Under the pieces are notes generated by a model. That model saw only the letters and a program-made list of their open reading frames with translations. It ran no database searches and was not told the origin of the DNA. The position numbers and the translations under genes were made by a program. 49,118 nucleotides of DNA from CANHBY01 sp031374415 (lineage in GTDB: Bacteria > Pseudomonadota > Gammaproteobacteria > Burkholderiales > Burkholderiaceae_C): positions 1-49,118 of the forward strand of contig JANMGB010000227.1 in assembly GCA_031374415.1 (NCBI GenBank), read 5' to 3'. Of the stretch, positions 23,580 through 32,117 are shown piece after piece. How positions within the stretch are numbered: the stretch's first letter is position 1; each line of letters starts with the position of its first letter.

Positions 23580-24281
23580 ATGAAGATCAAATCAAAAAGT
23601 AAAAAAATCAATAAAGCGTGGCTCAATGACCACCTCAACGATCCCTACGTCAAGCTGGCTCAACGCGAGGGCTACCGTGCGCGTGCGGCTTACAAACTCA
23701 AAGAGATCGACGAGGCCTTGGGTCTGTTGTCCCCGGGGCAGGTGGTGGTGGATCTGGGGGCCGCTCCTGGCGCCTGGAGCCAGTACATCCGCCGACGCTT
23801 TGCCCCCAAAGAGGCGGGTGTGGGTGGGGCGGCCGTTGGTCAGCTGCAGGGCACCCTGATCGCGCTGGACATTCTGAATTTTGAGCCCATCGAGGGGGTG
23901 CAGATCATCCTCGGTGACTTCCGCGATAACAGCGTCTCCCAAGCGCTGCATGACACCCTGGCTGGGCGGGCCGTGGATGTCGTGGTCTCGGACATGGCCC
24001 CCAATTTGTCGGGCATTGAGACCTCCGATGGCGCACGCATGACGCATCTGGTGGAACTGGCGGTCGAATTTGCACTCGAACACCTGACCTCTAGGGGTGC
24101 GCTGGTGTGCAAAGTATTTCACGGTAGCGGGTACAGTCAGCTGGTTAAATTGTTTAAAAACAGTTTCCGGGTGGTCAAACCCATCAAACCCAAGGCGTCG
24201 CGTGACAAGTCGGCGGAGACATTTTTGGTGGGCTTGGGGCCCAAAGAGCCCCCAGCCGCGCCTCCGATTTCTGAGCAATAA
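23580..24281 (+). CDS. rlmE: 23S rRNA (uridine-2552-2'-O)-methyltransferase
   Basis: The RrmJ/FtsJ-type heat-shock methyltransferase that modifies U2552 in the ribosomal A loop. 233 residues. The SAM motif VVVDLGAAPGAWSQYI and the catalytic K-D-K-E set (YKLKEID, VSDMAPNLSG, LVCKVFHGSG, SAETFLVGLG) are all visible. A short insert (APKEAGVGGAAVGQLQG) follows the SAM motif. The conserved rlmE-ftsH order is kept, with 145 bases between. Confidence 0.97.
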   Translation: MKIKSKSKKINKAWLNDHLNDPYVKLAQREGYRARAAYKLKEIDEALGLLSPGQVVVDLGAAPGAWSQYIRRRFAPKEAGVGGAAVGQLQGTLIALDILNFEPIEGVQIILGDFRDNSVSQALHDTLAGRAVDVVVSDMAPNLSGIETSDGARMTHLVELAVEFALEHLTSRGALVCKVFHGSGYSQLVKLFKNSFRVVKPIKPKASRDKSAETFLVGLGPKEPPAAPPISEQ

Positions 24282-24311
24282 GCCCCCGGTTTTGGGGTCA
24301 GAAACTCTGAA

Positions 24312-24338
24312 TTGACGGGGTCTTGTGTGGCTTAGAAT
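24312..24338 (+). promoter_or_regulatory. Candidate promoter for ftsH
   Basis: TTGACG (24312-24317) and TAGAAT (24333-24338), 15-base spacer, would start transcription about 80 bases before ftsH. The spacing is shorter than ideal. Downstream the 10-base sequence GGCCCCAGAT occurs twice (24340-24349 and 24380-24389). Confidence 0.4.
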
Positions 24339-24426
24339 TGGCCCCAGATGCGCAGAGTAAACAAGAACTTTTGAATACAGGCCCCAGATCGCTGCTCTGG
24401 AGTTGTGGACCTGAATAGGAGACGCG

Positions 24427-26325
24427 GTGAACAATCAATGGATTTCGAAAATTGCGGTTTGGCTCGTGGTCGCACTCGTGCTATTCACCGTGTTCAAACA
24501 ATTCGACCGTGTGGGCGGCTCGGACAAGCAAGTCCAGTACTCTGAATTTTTGGACGAGGTGCGTCAAAAACGCATCAAGACCGTGACCTTGCAAGAGGTG
24601 CCGGGCGGCGTGGAGATCAGTGCCACCCGCACCGATGACACCAAGCTGCGCTCGGTGGGCACGCGTCTGGATCCCGGTCTGCCAGGTGACCTCATCAGCA
24701 ACGGTGTGAAGTTCGAGATAAAAAAGCCTGAAGAGCCGTCTTTTTTGATGAGCATTTTGTTGTCCTGGGGCCCCATGCTGCTGTTGATCGGCGTCTGGAT
24801 TTACTTCATGCGCCAGATGCAAGGTGGTGGCAAGGGTGGGGCATTCAGCTTTGGTAAATCCAAAGCCCGCATGCTCGACGAAGCGAACAATTCAACCACC
24901 TTTGCTGACGTAGCGGGTTGCGATGAGGCCAAAGAAGAAGTCAAAGAGTTGGTCGACTTTTTGAAAGACCCCCAACGCTTTCAAAAATTGGGCGGCCGCA
25001 TTCCCCGCGGTGTCCTGTTGGTTGGCCCTCCTGGTACGGGTAAAACCCTCTTGGCCAAGGCCATTGCGGGTGAAGCCAAGGTGCCATTTTTCAGCATATC
25101 CGGCTCCGACTTTGTGGAGATGTTTGTGGGCGTTGGCGCGGCCCGTGTGCGCGACATGTTTGAGCAAGCCAAAAAAAGTGCACCTTGCATTATTTTCGTT
25201 GACGAAATTGATGCCGTCGGCCGGCATCGCGGTGCCGGTTTGGGTGGCGGCAATGATGAACGCGAGCAAACCCTCAATCAAATGCTGGTCGAGATGGACG
25301 GTTTCGAGACCAACCTGGGTGTGATCGTGATGGCCGCGACCAACCGGCCCGACATCCTTGACCCCGCCTTGCTGCGCCCTGGCCGCTTCGACCGTCAGGT
25401 GTACGTCACCTTGCCCGATGTGCGGGGGCGTGAGCAAATTCTCACCGTGCACATGCGCAAGGTGCCGGTGGGTCAAGACGTCAATGCCAACATCCTGGCC
25501 CGGGGTACGCCGGGCATGTCAGGCGCCGATTTGGCCAACCTGGTGAACGAGGCCGCACTGATGGCCGCCCGACGCAATGCGCGCACCGTTGAAATGGTCG
25601 ACTTCGAGAAGGCCAAAGACAAAATCTTCATGGGCCCAGAGCGACGCTCCGCTGTCATGGATCCAGAAGAGCTCAAGAACACGGCTTATCACGAGGCGGG
25701 CCATGCGTTGATCGCGCGCTTCTTGCCGAAGTCAGATCCGGTGCACAAGGTCACCATCGTCCCGCGCGGTCGGGCGTTGGGCGTCACGTTCACCCTGCCT
25801 GAGAAGGACCGTTATGGTTATGACAAGGTGTGGGCCTTGAGCAAAATATCGATGCTGTTCGGGGGGCGTATCGCTGAAGAAGTTTTCATGGATCAGAGAA
25901 CCACGGGCGCGTCAGACGACTTCAACAAGGCCACGCAGTTGGCCCGCGACATGGTCATGCGTTACGGCATGTCAGATGCGCTGGGGCCCATGGTTTACGC
26001 CGAAAACGAAGGCGAGGTCTTCCTGGGTCGATCCGTGACACGCACGACCAACATCAGTGAAGAGACCATGCAAAAGGTCGACCTGGAAGTGCGTCGCATC
26101 TTGGATGAGCAGTACAGCGTCGCTCGCAAGTTGATCGAAGACAACAAAGACAAAATGCATGCGATTGCCAATGCGTTGCTCGAATGGGAAACCATCGACA
26201 GCGACCAATTGGAAGACATCATGACAGGCAAGACCGCTCGGCCGCCCAAAGACTGGACGCCGATGAACAAGCCGCCCAGTGGTGCTGCGCCGTTGGCCGC
26301 AGACGGGGCACCTGCCGCGGCGTGA
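24427..26325 (+). CDS. ftsH: ATP-dependent zinc metalloprotease FtsH
   Basis: A 632-residue inner-membrane AAA+ protease that degrades misfolded membrane proteins and regulatory substrates. Two membrane segments (about 8-22 and 104-125) flank a periplasmic domain. Walker A GPPGTGKT is at 200-207, Walker B is IIFVDEID, the second region of homology is ATNRPDILDPALLRPGRFDRQ, and the zinc motif HEAGH is at 422-426. The GTG start has AGGAG upstream. It leads ftsH-folP-glmM and has its own terminator. The C-terminal tail is Pro/Ala-rich. Confidence 0.99.
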   Translation: MNNQWISKIAVWLVVALVLFTVFKQFDRVGGSDKQVQYSEFLDEVRQKRIKTVTLQEVPGGVEISATRTDDTKLRSVGTRLDPGLPGDLISNGVKFEIKKPEEPSFLMSILLSWGPMLLLIGVWIYFMRQMQGGGKGGAFSFGKSKARMLDEANNSTTFADVAGCDEAKEEVKELVDFLKDPQRFQKLGGRIPRGVLLVGPPGTGKTLLAKAIAGEAKVPFFSISGSDFVEMFVGVGAARVRDMFEQAKKSAPCIIFVDEIDAVGRHRGAGLGGGNDEREQTLNQMLVEMDGFETNLGVIVMAATNRPDILDPALLRPGRFDRQVYVTLPDVRGREQILTVHMRKVPVGQDVNANILARGTPGMSGADLANLVNEAALMAARRNARTVEMVDFEKAKDKIFMGPERRSAVMDPEELKNTAYHEAGHALIARFLPKSDPVHKVTIVPRGRALGVTFTLPEKDRYGYDKVWALSKISMLFGGRIAEEVFMDQRTTGASDDFNKATQLARDMVMRYGMSDALGPMVYAENEGEVFLGRSVTRTTNISEETMQKVDLEVRRILDEQYSVARKLIEDNKDKMHAIANALLEWETIDSDQLEDIMTGKTARPPKDWTPMNKPPSGAAPLAADGAPAAA

Positions 26326-26343
26326 TCACCGCGCGCATCCTCA

Positions 26344-26370
26344 GGGGGCTTGTGCAACAAGCCCCCTTTT
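26344..26370 (+). terminator. Intrinsic terminator after ftsH
   Basis: Perfect 9-bp stem GGGGGCTTG/CAAGCCCCC with a 5-base loop, followed by TTTT. It ends 18 bases before folP, so folP expression depends on read-through. Confidence 0.85.
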
Positions 26371-26388
26371 GCTTCCCGGAGCTTTTTC

Positions 26389-27216
26389 TTGAACTGGCAA
26401 ACCACGCGCTTCTCTCTGAACCTGGATCGGCCTTTGGTGATGGGGATTGTCAATCTGACCCCCGACTCGTTTTCAGATGGTGGCCAGTTCAGTGACCCGC
26501 GGGCTGCGATTGCTCATTGCGAGGCCTTGCTGACGCAGGGCGCTGATATTTTGGACATTGGCGGCGAGTCAAGCCGCCCTGGCGCGGCCCCCGTGGATGA
26601 TGCCGAAGAGTGGCGTCGTGTGGGACCTGTTCTGGATGAAATTCTGGATTGGAATCAGCCCGTGTCGCTGGACACCACCAAACCAAGCCTCATGCAGCGC
26701 GCGCTCGACAAGGGACTCGACATCATTAACGACATCCACGCTTTGCGCACACCAGGTGCTGTGGAGGTCGTTGCTGCGTCGCGTTGTGGTGTTTGCCTGA
26801 TGCACATGCAGGGACAGCCCCATGGCATGCAAGCCGCGCCGCAGTATCAGGACGTGCTCCACGAGGTGAGTGGTTTTTTGCGGGCCCGTGTGAGCGCGTT
26901 GGCGTCTGCTGGCGTGGCGGCAGACCGCATTGTCTTGGACCCGGGCATTGGTTTTGGCAAAACGGTCGCGCACAATGTAGCCTTGCTGGCCCATCAAGAT
27001 CGCCTGCAGGCACTGGGTTTGCCCGTATTGGTGGGGTGGTCGCGCAAGTCGTCCTTGGGCGCCATCACCGGGCGACCCCAGGCCGATCGCCTGCCAGCGA
27101 GCTTGGCGGCGGCTTTGGCTGCGGTGCTCAAAGGCGCGCGGGTTTTGCGTGTGCACGATGTGGCTGCCACGGTCGACGCACTCAAGGTGTGGCGGGCCGT
27201 CGGTCTGGTGTCTTGA
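26389..27216 (+). CDS. folP: Dihydropteroate synthase
   Basis: Condenses p-aminobenzoate with the pterin pyrophosphate in folate synthesis; the sulfonamide target. 275 residues from the TTG at 26389, chosen because GGAG stands just upstream and the N-terminus then matches the family; the frame start at 26350 lies inside the ftsH terminator. Signatures seen: VMGIVNLTPDSFSDGG, DIGGESSRPGA, DPGIGFGKT and GWSRKSSLG. A repeat element starts eight bases after the stop, separating folP from glmM. Confidence 0.97.
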   Translation: MNWQTTRFSLNLDRPLVMGIVNLTPDSFSDGGQFSDPRAAIAHCEALLTQGADILDIGGESSRPGAAPVDDAEEWRRVGPVLDEILDWNQPVSLDTTKPSLMQRALDKGLDIINDIHALRTPGAVEVVAASRCGVCLMHMQGQPHGMQAAPQYQDVLHEVSGFLRARVSALASAGVAADRIVLDPGIGFGKTVAHNVALLAHQDRLQALGLPVLVGWSRKSSLGAITGRPQADRLPASLAAALAAVLKGARVLRVHDVAATVDALKVWRAVGLVS

Positions 27217-27224
27217 GTTGCTTC

Positions 27225-27462
27225 AACCTAGAAACGGCAGTTGACCGCTCGCATCCGCAAGGGAACCCTGATGAATACTGACTTTTGTGCGCACGTCAAC
27301 CTTCACCTTATGGGTGACAGCGCTACGCACCCGAGAGAGCCGCTCTGGGGGCGGCTGGCGGCGTTGCTCCTCCTTGTGGGCAATGGCCCACAGCGTCGTC
27401 CCGCCTTGCCAGCCACCCCCAGCGCAGCCCTCTCGGGCGCGTCCAACTGCCGTTTCTAGGTT
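27225..27462. repeat. 238-bp MITE-like foldback element with 19-bp perfect terminal inverted repeats
   Basis: Ends AACCTAGAAACGGCAGTTG (27225-27243) and its exact reverse complement (27444-27462). Inside, bases 27327-27381 pair with 27386-27440 around AATG, with 39 of 55 positions complementary and 28 of the outer 33, capped by TGTGGGC/GCCCACA. A smaller stem, TCACC/GGTGA (27303-27317), lies in the left interior. Together the terminal stem and two internal hairpins could fold as a three-way junction. No transposase or plausible protein is encoded. The element fills most of the folP-glmM gap. No clear target-site duplication is seen. Confidence 0.85.
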
Positions 27463-27506
27463 CAATCCCGACGACAATCACGCTACGCTCGGGCTTTCGC
27501 ACATTC

Positions 27507-28844
27507 ATGAAACGAATCTATTTTGGTACAGACGGTATCCGTGGCACGGTGGGCACAGCGCCCATTACTCCTGACTTCATGCTGCATTTGGGGCATGCGG
27601 TGGGCCGGGTGCTCAAGTCCACCATCACTCGCCCCGCGGTTTTGATTGGCAAAGACACGCGCATTTCCGGCTACATGATGGAGTCCGCCCTGGAGGCCGG
27701 GTTTTCTGCCGCAGGGGTGGATGTCGTGTTGACCGGCCCCTTGCCCACGCCCGGGGTGGCCTATCTCACGCGGGCCCTGCGTCTGGACTTGGGGGTGGTC
27801 ATCAGTGCATCTCACAACCCCTTTGCTGACAACGGCGTCAAGTTTTTTTCAGCCCGGGGAGAGAAACTTCCCGACGCCTGGGAGGAGAGTGTCGAGGAGG
27901 CCCTCAAAGAGATGCCCCGCTGGGTCGATTCGGTGTACCTGGGCCGCGCGCGTCGCCTGGACGATGCGCAGGGCCGCTATGTCGAGTTTTGTAAAAGCAC
28001 GTTCGGTGCCGACTTGTCCCTCAAAGGCTTGAAGGTGGTGGTCGATGGGGCCCACGGCGCGGGCTACATGGTGGCGCCTTACGTGTTTCACGAGCTGGGG
28101 GCAGAAGTCATTCCCATACATTGCCAACCCGATGGCCTCAATATCAACGACCACTGTGGTGCGACGTCCCCGCAGGCCTTGGTTCAGGCCGTTCGCGAGC
28201 ATCGCGCTGACTACGGCATCGCTTTGGATGGCGATGCTGATCGCCTGCAGTTGGTGGATGCTGAGGGCCGCTTGTTCAATGGCGATGAGCTGCTTTATGT
28301 CATGGCCGCGGATCGCCTTGACCAAGGGCAAATCGTACCCGGGGTGGTTGGCACGCTGATGACCAATATGGGGGTGGAGCAAGCTTTGCGCGAACGCGGC
28401 GTGGACTTGGTTCGTGCCAAGGTGGGCGACCGATACGTGCTGGAAGAGCTCGTGGCGCGCGGCTGGACTTTGGGCGGTGAAGGGTCGGGGCATTTGTTGG
28501 TGTTAGACAAGCACACGACGGGTGACGGTATCGTCAGTGCGTTGCAAATTTTGCATGCGGTCCGCCGCACCGGGCATTCCCTGGCGCAACTCCTTGAGCC
28601 GGTGGTGTTGTTTCCCCAGGTGCTGTTGAATGTGCGTTTGCAGCCCGGCGCTGCGTGGGCAGACAGTCCCGCTCTGGCAACAGCCCGGGCGCAGATTCTC
28701 GAAAGCTTGGGGGCTGATGGCCGCGTGTTGATACGTGCCTCAGGAACCGAGCCCGTCGTGCGGGTGATGGTGGAGGCCCGAGATTTGGCCCAAGCGCAGC
28801 ACTGCGCCCAGCGCTTGGCCGAGGCCCTGAGGCCCGCGGAGTAA
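27507..28844 (+). CDS. glmM: Phosphoglucosamine mutase
   Basis: Interconverts glucosamine-6-phosphate and glucosamine-1-phosphate on the way to UDP-GlcNAc. 445 residues. The phosphoserine loop ISASHNPF places the active Ser at 102, as in E. coli; the metal-binding DGDADR loop and the sugar-binding GGEGSGH motif (GEXSG type) are present, as is the C-terminal phosphate-binding RASGTEPVVRVM. The ATG at 27507 has no clear ribosome binding site. It normally follows folP closely; here the foldback element lies between them. Confidence 0.98.
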   Translation: MKRIYFGTDGIRGTVGTAPITPDFMLHLGHAVGRVLKSTITRPAVLIGKDTRISGYMMESALEAGFSAAGVDVVLTGPLPTPGVAYLTRALRLDLGVVISASHNPFADNGVKFFSARGEKLPDAWEESVEEALKEMPRWVDSVYLGRARRLDDAQGRYVEFCKSTFGADLSLKGLKVVVDGAHGAGYMVAPYVFHELGAEVIPIHCQPDGLNINDHCGATSPQALVQAVREHRADYGIALDGDADRLQLVDAEGRLFNGDELLYVMAADRLDQGQIVPGVVGTLMTNMGVEQALRERGVDLVRAKVGDRYVLEELVARGWTLGGEGSGHLLVLDKHTTGDGIVSALQILHAVRRTGHSLAQLLEPVVLFPQVLLNVRLQPGAAWADSPALATARAQILESLGADGRVLIRASGTEPVVRVMVEARDLAQAQHCAQRLAEALRPAE

Positions 28845-28970
28845 AGGGTAAACACGTCGGGCCTTCTCGGAGCCGTCCTCGCCAGCCAGCAAACGGCCTT
28901 TTGAGCGGACCTGCGGCGTTGCAGATGCTCGCAAGACCGACTGTCATCATTGTCATCTTCGGATCGATTT

Positions 28971-29004
28971 TTGTCATGGCGCTGTCACATGCGTCATCTA
29001 CAGT
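28971..29004 (+). promoter_or_regulatory. Pho box and -10 of the pst-pho operon
   Basis: TTGTCAT (28971-28977) and CTGTCAC (28982-28988) form an 11-bp-period PhoB site with 4-base spacer. TACAGT (28999-29004) stands ten bases downstream, the usual PhoB-dependent -10 spacing. A further GTCATC lies at 28993-28998, and an extra half-site cluster CTGTCATCATTGTCATC lies at 28941-28957. The preceding 28845-28940 shows nothing recognisable and no clear glmM terminator. Confidence 0.85.
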
Positions 29005-29063
29005 GGTGAGAGTTTGGTTCATCAAATTGAAACAGCCCCAAATGGGGCGCTGAAAGGTTCGAC

Positions 29064-30113
29064 ATGAGCATCTTGAAGAATTCTGTAGGGTTGCTGCAGT
29101 GTGCGGTGGTTTGCTGTGCGGCAGTGGGTGTGTCAGGCGCGTGGGCGCAAGAAGTGACGGGGGCGGGTGCGACCTTCCCTGCGCCGCTTTATACCAAGTG
29201 GGCCAGTGCTTACAACAAGGTCAACGGTGCGCGCGTGAACTACCAGTCTGTCGGTTCTGGCGCCGGTTTGCGCAATATTCGCGGTAAGACGGTGGACTTC
29301 GGCGCTTCTGACATGCCGTTGTCTGATGAAGAGCTCAAAAAAGACGGTCTGGTTCAGTTTCCGGTCGTGATCGGCGGTGTCGTTCCCGTGATCAACGTGG
29401 CAGGCATTGAGTCCGGCCAGATGAAGCTGACGGGTCAGGTTCTCGGCGACATCTACCTGGGCAAAATCTCCAAATGGAATGACCCCGCCCTCGTTGCGCT
29501 CAACCCCGGTTTGAAGCTGCCTGCCGAGGAAATCCAGGTGGTCAGTCGCGCCGACGGTTCGGGCACGAGCTTCATTTTCACCAACTATCTGTCCAAGGTG
29601 AACGCTGAATGGAAAGCCAGCGTGGGTGAAGGCACCGCGGTGAAGTGGCCCACGGGTTCGGGCGGCAAGGGCAACGAAGGTGTGGCGTCTTATGTCAAGC
29701 GTCTGCCGTACTCCATTGGTTATGTGGAGTACGCCTATGTCAAACAGAACAAGATGACTTACACCCAGCTGAAGAACAAAGATGGGCAGTTCGTGTCGCC
29801 TGACGACATGAATTTTAAGGCGGCCGCCGCCGGTGCCGACTGGTCCAAAACTTTCTTTCAGGTCTTGACTGATCAAGCAGGCAAAGACGCTTGGCCTCTG
29901 TCTGGTGCCACCTTTATCATGATGCATTCCGCGCAGGATAAGCCTGAGCAAGCAGCCCAAGTTCTCAAGTTCTTCGACTGGTCCTACGCCAACGGCGACA
30001 CCATGGCCACCGAGTTGGAGTATGTGCCACTGCCAGACAGTGTCAAGGCTCTGGCTCGCAAGGAGTGGGGCAACATCAAGGACGCTGCTGGGAAACCGGT
30101 GGCTTTCAAATAA
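29064..30113 (+). CDS. pstS: Periplasmic phosphate-binding protein PstS
   Basis: A 349-residue high-affinity phosphate receptor. Signal peptide about 1-28 (cleavage after GAWA, before QEVTGAG). Family motifs GAGATFPAPLYTKW, the phosphate-binding SGAGLRNI and DFGASDMPL, and SRADGSGTSFIFTNYLS are present. Good ribosome binding site (AAAGG). First gene of pstSCAB-phoUBR behind a Pho box; a strong hairpin follows it. Confidence 0.98.
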   Translation: MSILKNSVGLLQCAVVCCAAVGVSGAWAQEVTGAGATFPAPLYTKWASAYNKVNGARVNYQSVGSGAGLRNIRGKTVDFGASDMPLSDEELKKDGLVQFPVVIGGVVPVINVAGIESGQMKLTGQVLGDIYLGKISKWNDPALVALNPGLKLPAEEIQVVSRADGSGTSFIFTNYLSKVNAEWKASVGEGTAVKWPTGSGGKGNEGVASYVKRLPYSIGYVEYAYVKQNKMTYTQLKNKDGQFVSPDDMNFKAAAAGADWSKTFFQVLTDQAGKDAWPLSGATFIMMHSAQDKPEQAAQVLKFFDWSYANGDTMATELEYVPLPDSVKALARKEWGNIKDAAGKPVAFK

Positions 30114-30153
30114 GTCAAGACCTGTTTTTAGCCTGTTTCTAGCTTTGCCAATC

Positions 30154-30184
30154 GCAGCAGGGTCTCGACCCTGCTGCTTTTTTT
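30154..30184 (+). terminator. Attenuating terminator between pstS and pstC
   Basis: GCAGCAGGGT (30154-30163) pairs with ACCCTGCTGC (30168-30177) around a CTCG tetraloop and is followed by seven T residues. In this position it should allow partial read-through so that the binding protein is made in excess of the membrane subunits. Confidence 0.9.
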
Positions 30185-30241
30185 CTGATTGGATAGATCT
30201 TGGCCGCTACACTGCCCGCTTCGCATTTCCAAGACGACACC

Positions 30242-31213
30242 ATGCAACGTATTGATCCCCTCGGATCTCCTCCGGGAGCGAGGCGTTCCGCACCGTGGGC
30301 AGACATTTTGTTCTCGCTCATGGCTCATCTGGCGGCCTTGCTGACGCTGGGTTTGTTAGCGGCGATCATTGGATCACTGGTTGTCGGCGCTATGCCCGCC
30401 ATCCAAGAGTACGGCGTGAGCTTTTTGTGGCTCACGGACTGGAATCCTGGCAAGAACGTGTTCGGCGGCTTGCCCATGATCGTGGGCACTTTGTTGACCT
30501 CCGTGATCGCGCTCGTGATTGCTGTGCCGGTGAGTTTCGGCATTGCCCTGTTCCTCACTGAGTTGTCGCCAGGCTGGTTGCGCCGTCCTTTGGGCGTGGC
30601 GGTGGAATTGCTGGCCGCGGTGCCCTCTATTGTCTATGGCATGTGGGGTTTGACGGTGCTGAGCCCCGTACTCAGCGACTACGTGCACAAACCTCTGAAG
30701 CACTTGTTCAGCGATGTGCCAATCTTGCAGGACTTGGTGGCAGGCCCTGCCAATGGCCTCAATATTTTCACGGCAGGCATTGTGCTGGCCATCATGATCA
30801 TTCCTTTCATCGCCTCGGTGATGCGTGACGTGTTCGCAGTCACACCGGCGATGCTCAAGGAATCCGCTTATGCCTTGGGCTCAACCACCTGGGAGGTGGT
30901 ATCCAAGGTCGTCTTGCCGTACACCAAGACGGGTGTGGTCGGCGGCATCATGCTCGGGTTGGGACGTGCCATTGGTGAAACCATGGCCGTGACGTTTGTG
31001 ATCGGCAACGCCACCAAGATCAGCGCGTCGATTTTTACATCGGCCAGCAGCATCACCTCGACGCTGGCGAATGAATTTGGCGAGGCAGCCAACATGCATC
31101 AGGCTGCACTCTTGTACCTGGGTCTGGTCTTGTTTCTGATCACCTTTGTGGTCTTGACATTGTCCAAGTTGATGTTGTCCAGACTGCAAAAACGTGAAGG
31201 GAGCACCTCATGA
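30242..31213 (+). CDS. pstC: Phosphate ABC transporter permease PstC
   Basis: About 323 residues from the ATG at 30242 (a TTG at 30200 would add 14). Six predicted membrane segments and the ABC-permease coupling loop (EAAY-like: KESAYALGSTTWEVVSKV...GIMLGLGRAIGETMA). It pairs with PstA to form the phosphate channel. The stop overlaps the pstA ATG (ATGA). Confidence 0.96.
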   Translation: MQRIDPLGSPPGARRSAPWADILFSLMAHLAALLTLGLLAAIIGSLVVGAMPAIQEYGVSFLWLTDWNPGKNVFGGLPMIVGTLLTSVIALVIAVPVSFGIALFLTELSPGWLRRPLGVAVELLAAVPSIVYGMWGLTVLSPVLSDYVHKPLKHLFSDVPILQDLVAGPANGLNIFTAGIVLAIMIIPFIASVMRDVFAVTPAMLKESAYALGSTTWEVVSKVVLPYTKTGVVGGIMLGLGRAIGETMAVTFVIGNATKISASIFTSASSITSTLANEFGEAANMHQAALLYLGLVLFLITFVVLTLSKLMLSRLQKREGSTS

Positions 31214-32088
31214 GTGCCACGGTGGGCGACCGGTCAGTCGCGGATGCGGCTCGTCTGCGGAAGTATGGGCGCCGCAAATTCATCAACGCGGTGGCCTTGA
31301 CCTTGTCGTTGTCGGCCATGGCCTTTGGTTTGTTCTGGCTGACGTGGATCCTCATCGAAACCGTTCACCTCGGGGTGGGCGGACTGTCGTTGTCGATTTT
31401 TACCGAACCGACGGCACCCCACGATGAAGGAGGCGGTTTGGCGAACTCCATCCTGGGGTCTTTGATCATGGTCTCGTTGGCCACCCTGGCAGGGACGCCT
31501 GTGGGAATCATGGCGGGAATCTATCTGGCCGAGTACGGCCAAAAAAGCGCTTTGGCCAGGGCGACACGCTTCGTGAACGACATTCTGTTGTCCGCCCCCT
31601 CGATCGTGATTGGCTTGTTCGTGTCGATGGTGGTGGTGTTTCCCATGGGGTCGTCGTCCGGGTTGGCCGGTGCGATTGCCTTGTCGCTGATTGTGGTTCC
31701 TGTGGTGTTGCGCACCACAGAAGACATGCTCATTCTGGTGCCCAATGGCTTGCGTGAAGCGGCCTATGCCCTCGGCGCCCCGAAGTGGAAAGTGATCTTG
31801 AGCATCACCCTGAAGGCCTCTCGCGCCGGCGTGATCACGGGCATTTTGCTGGCGCTGGCGCGCATCGCTGGTGAAACAGCCCCCTTGCTCTACACCGCAG
31901 GCTCTATGGATTTCATGGCGTCGAGTCTTTCGCGCTCCATGGACAGCCTGCCCGTGCGGATCTACCTGTACGCCATGAGTCCTTACGATGAATGGAAGTC
32001 CTTGGCCTGGGCGGGGGTGTTCTTGATCACGATGGGCGTGCTGCTGCTCAATATCTTGGCCCGCGTTTTGTTCCGTAATAAACAGTAA
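31210..32088 (+). CDS. pstA: Phosphate ABC transporter permease PstA
   Basis: 292 residues, six predicted membrane segments. The coupling loop is LREAAYALGAPKWKVILSITLKAS, followed by ALARIAGETAPLLYTAG, typical of PstA. Translationally coupled to pstC by a 4-base overlap, with GGGAG upstream. Confidence 0.96.
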   Translation: MSATVGDRSVADAARLRKYGRRKFINAVALTLSLSAMAFGLFWLTWILIETVHLGVGGLSLSIFTEPTAPHDEGGGLANSILGSLIMVSLATLAGTPVGIMAGIYLAEYGQKSALARATRFVNDILLSAPSIVIGLFVSMVVVFPMGSSSGLAGAIALSLIVVPVVLRTTEDMLILVPNGLREAAYALGAPKWKVILSITLKASRAGVITGILLALARIAGETAPLLYTAGSMDFMASSLSRSMDSLPVRIYLYAMSPYDEWKSLAWAGVFLITMGVLLLNILARVLFRNKQ

Positions 32089-32117
32089 AACAGCCGTACT
32101 TGAAAGCGAGTGATGTC

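Noticed and set aside
27455..27475. tRNA T-arm-like AGGTTCAATCCCG
   Set aside because: No acceptor, D or anticodon arms can be found at the required distances; it is the terminal repeat plus flank.
27223..27574. Several short open frames inside the folP-glmM repeat element
   Set aside because: They follow the inverted-repeat structure on both strands, lack ribosome binding sites and have no recognisable domain; the DNA structure explains them better.
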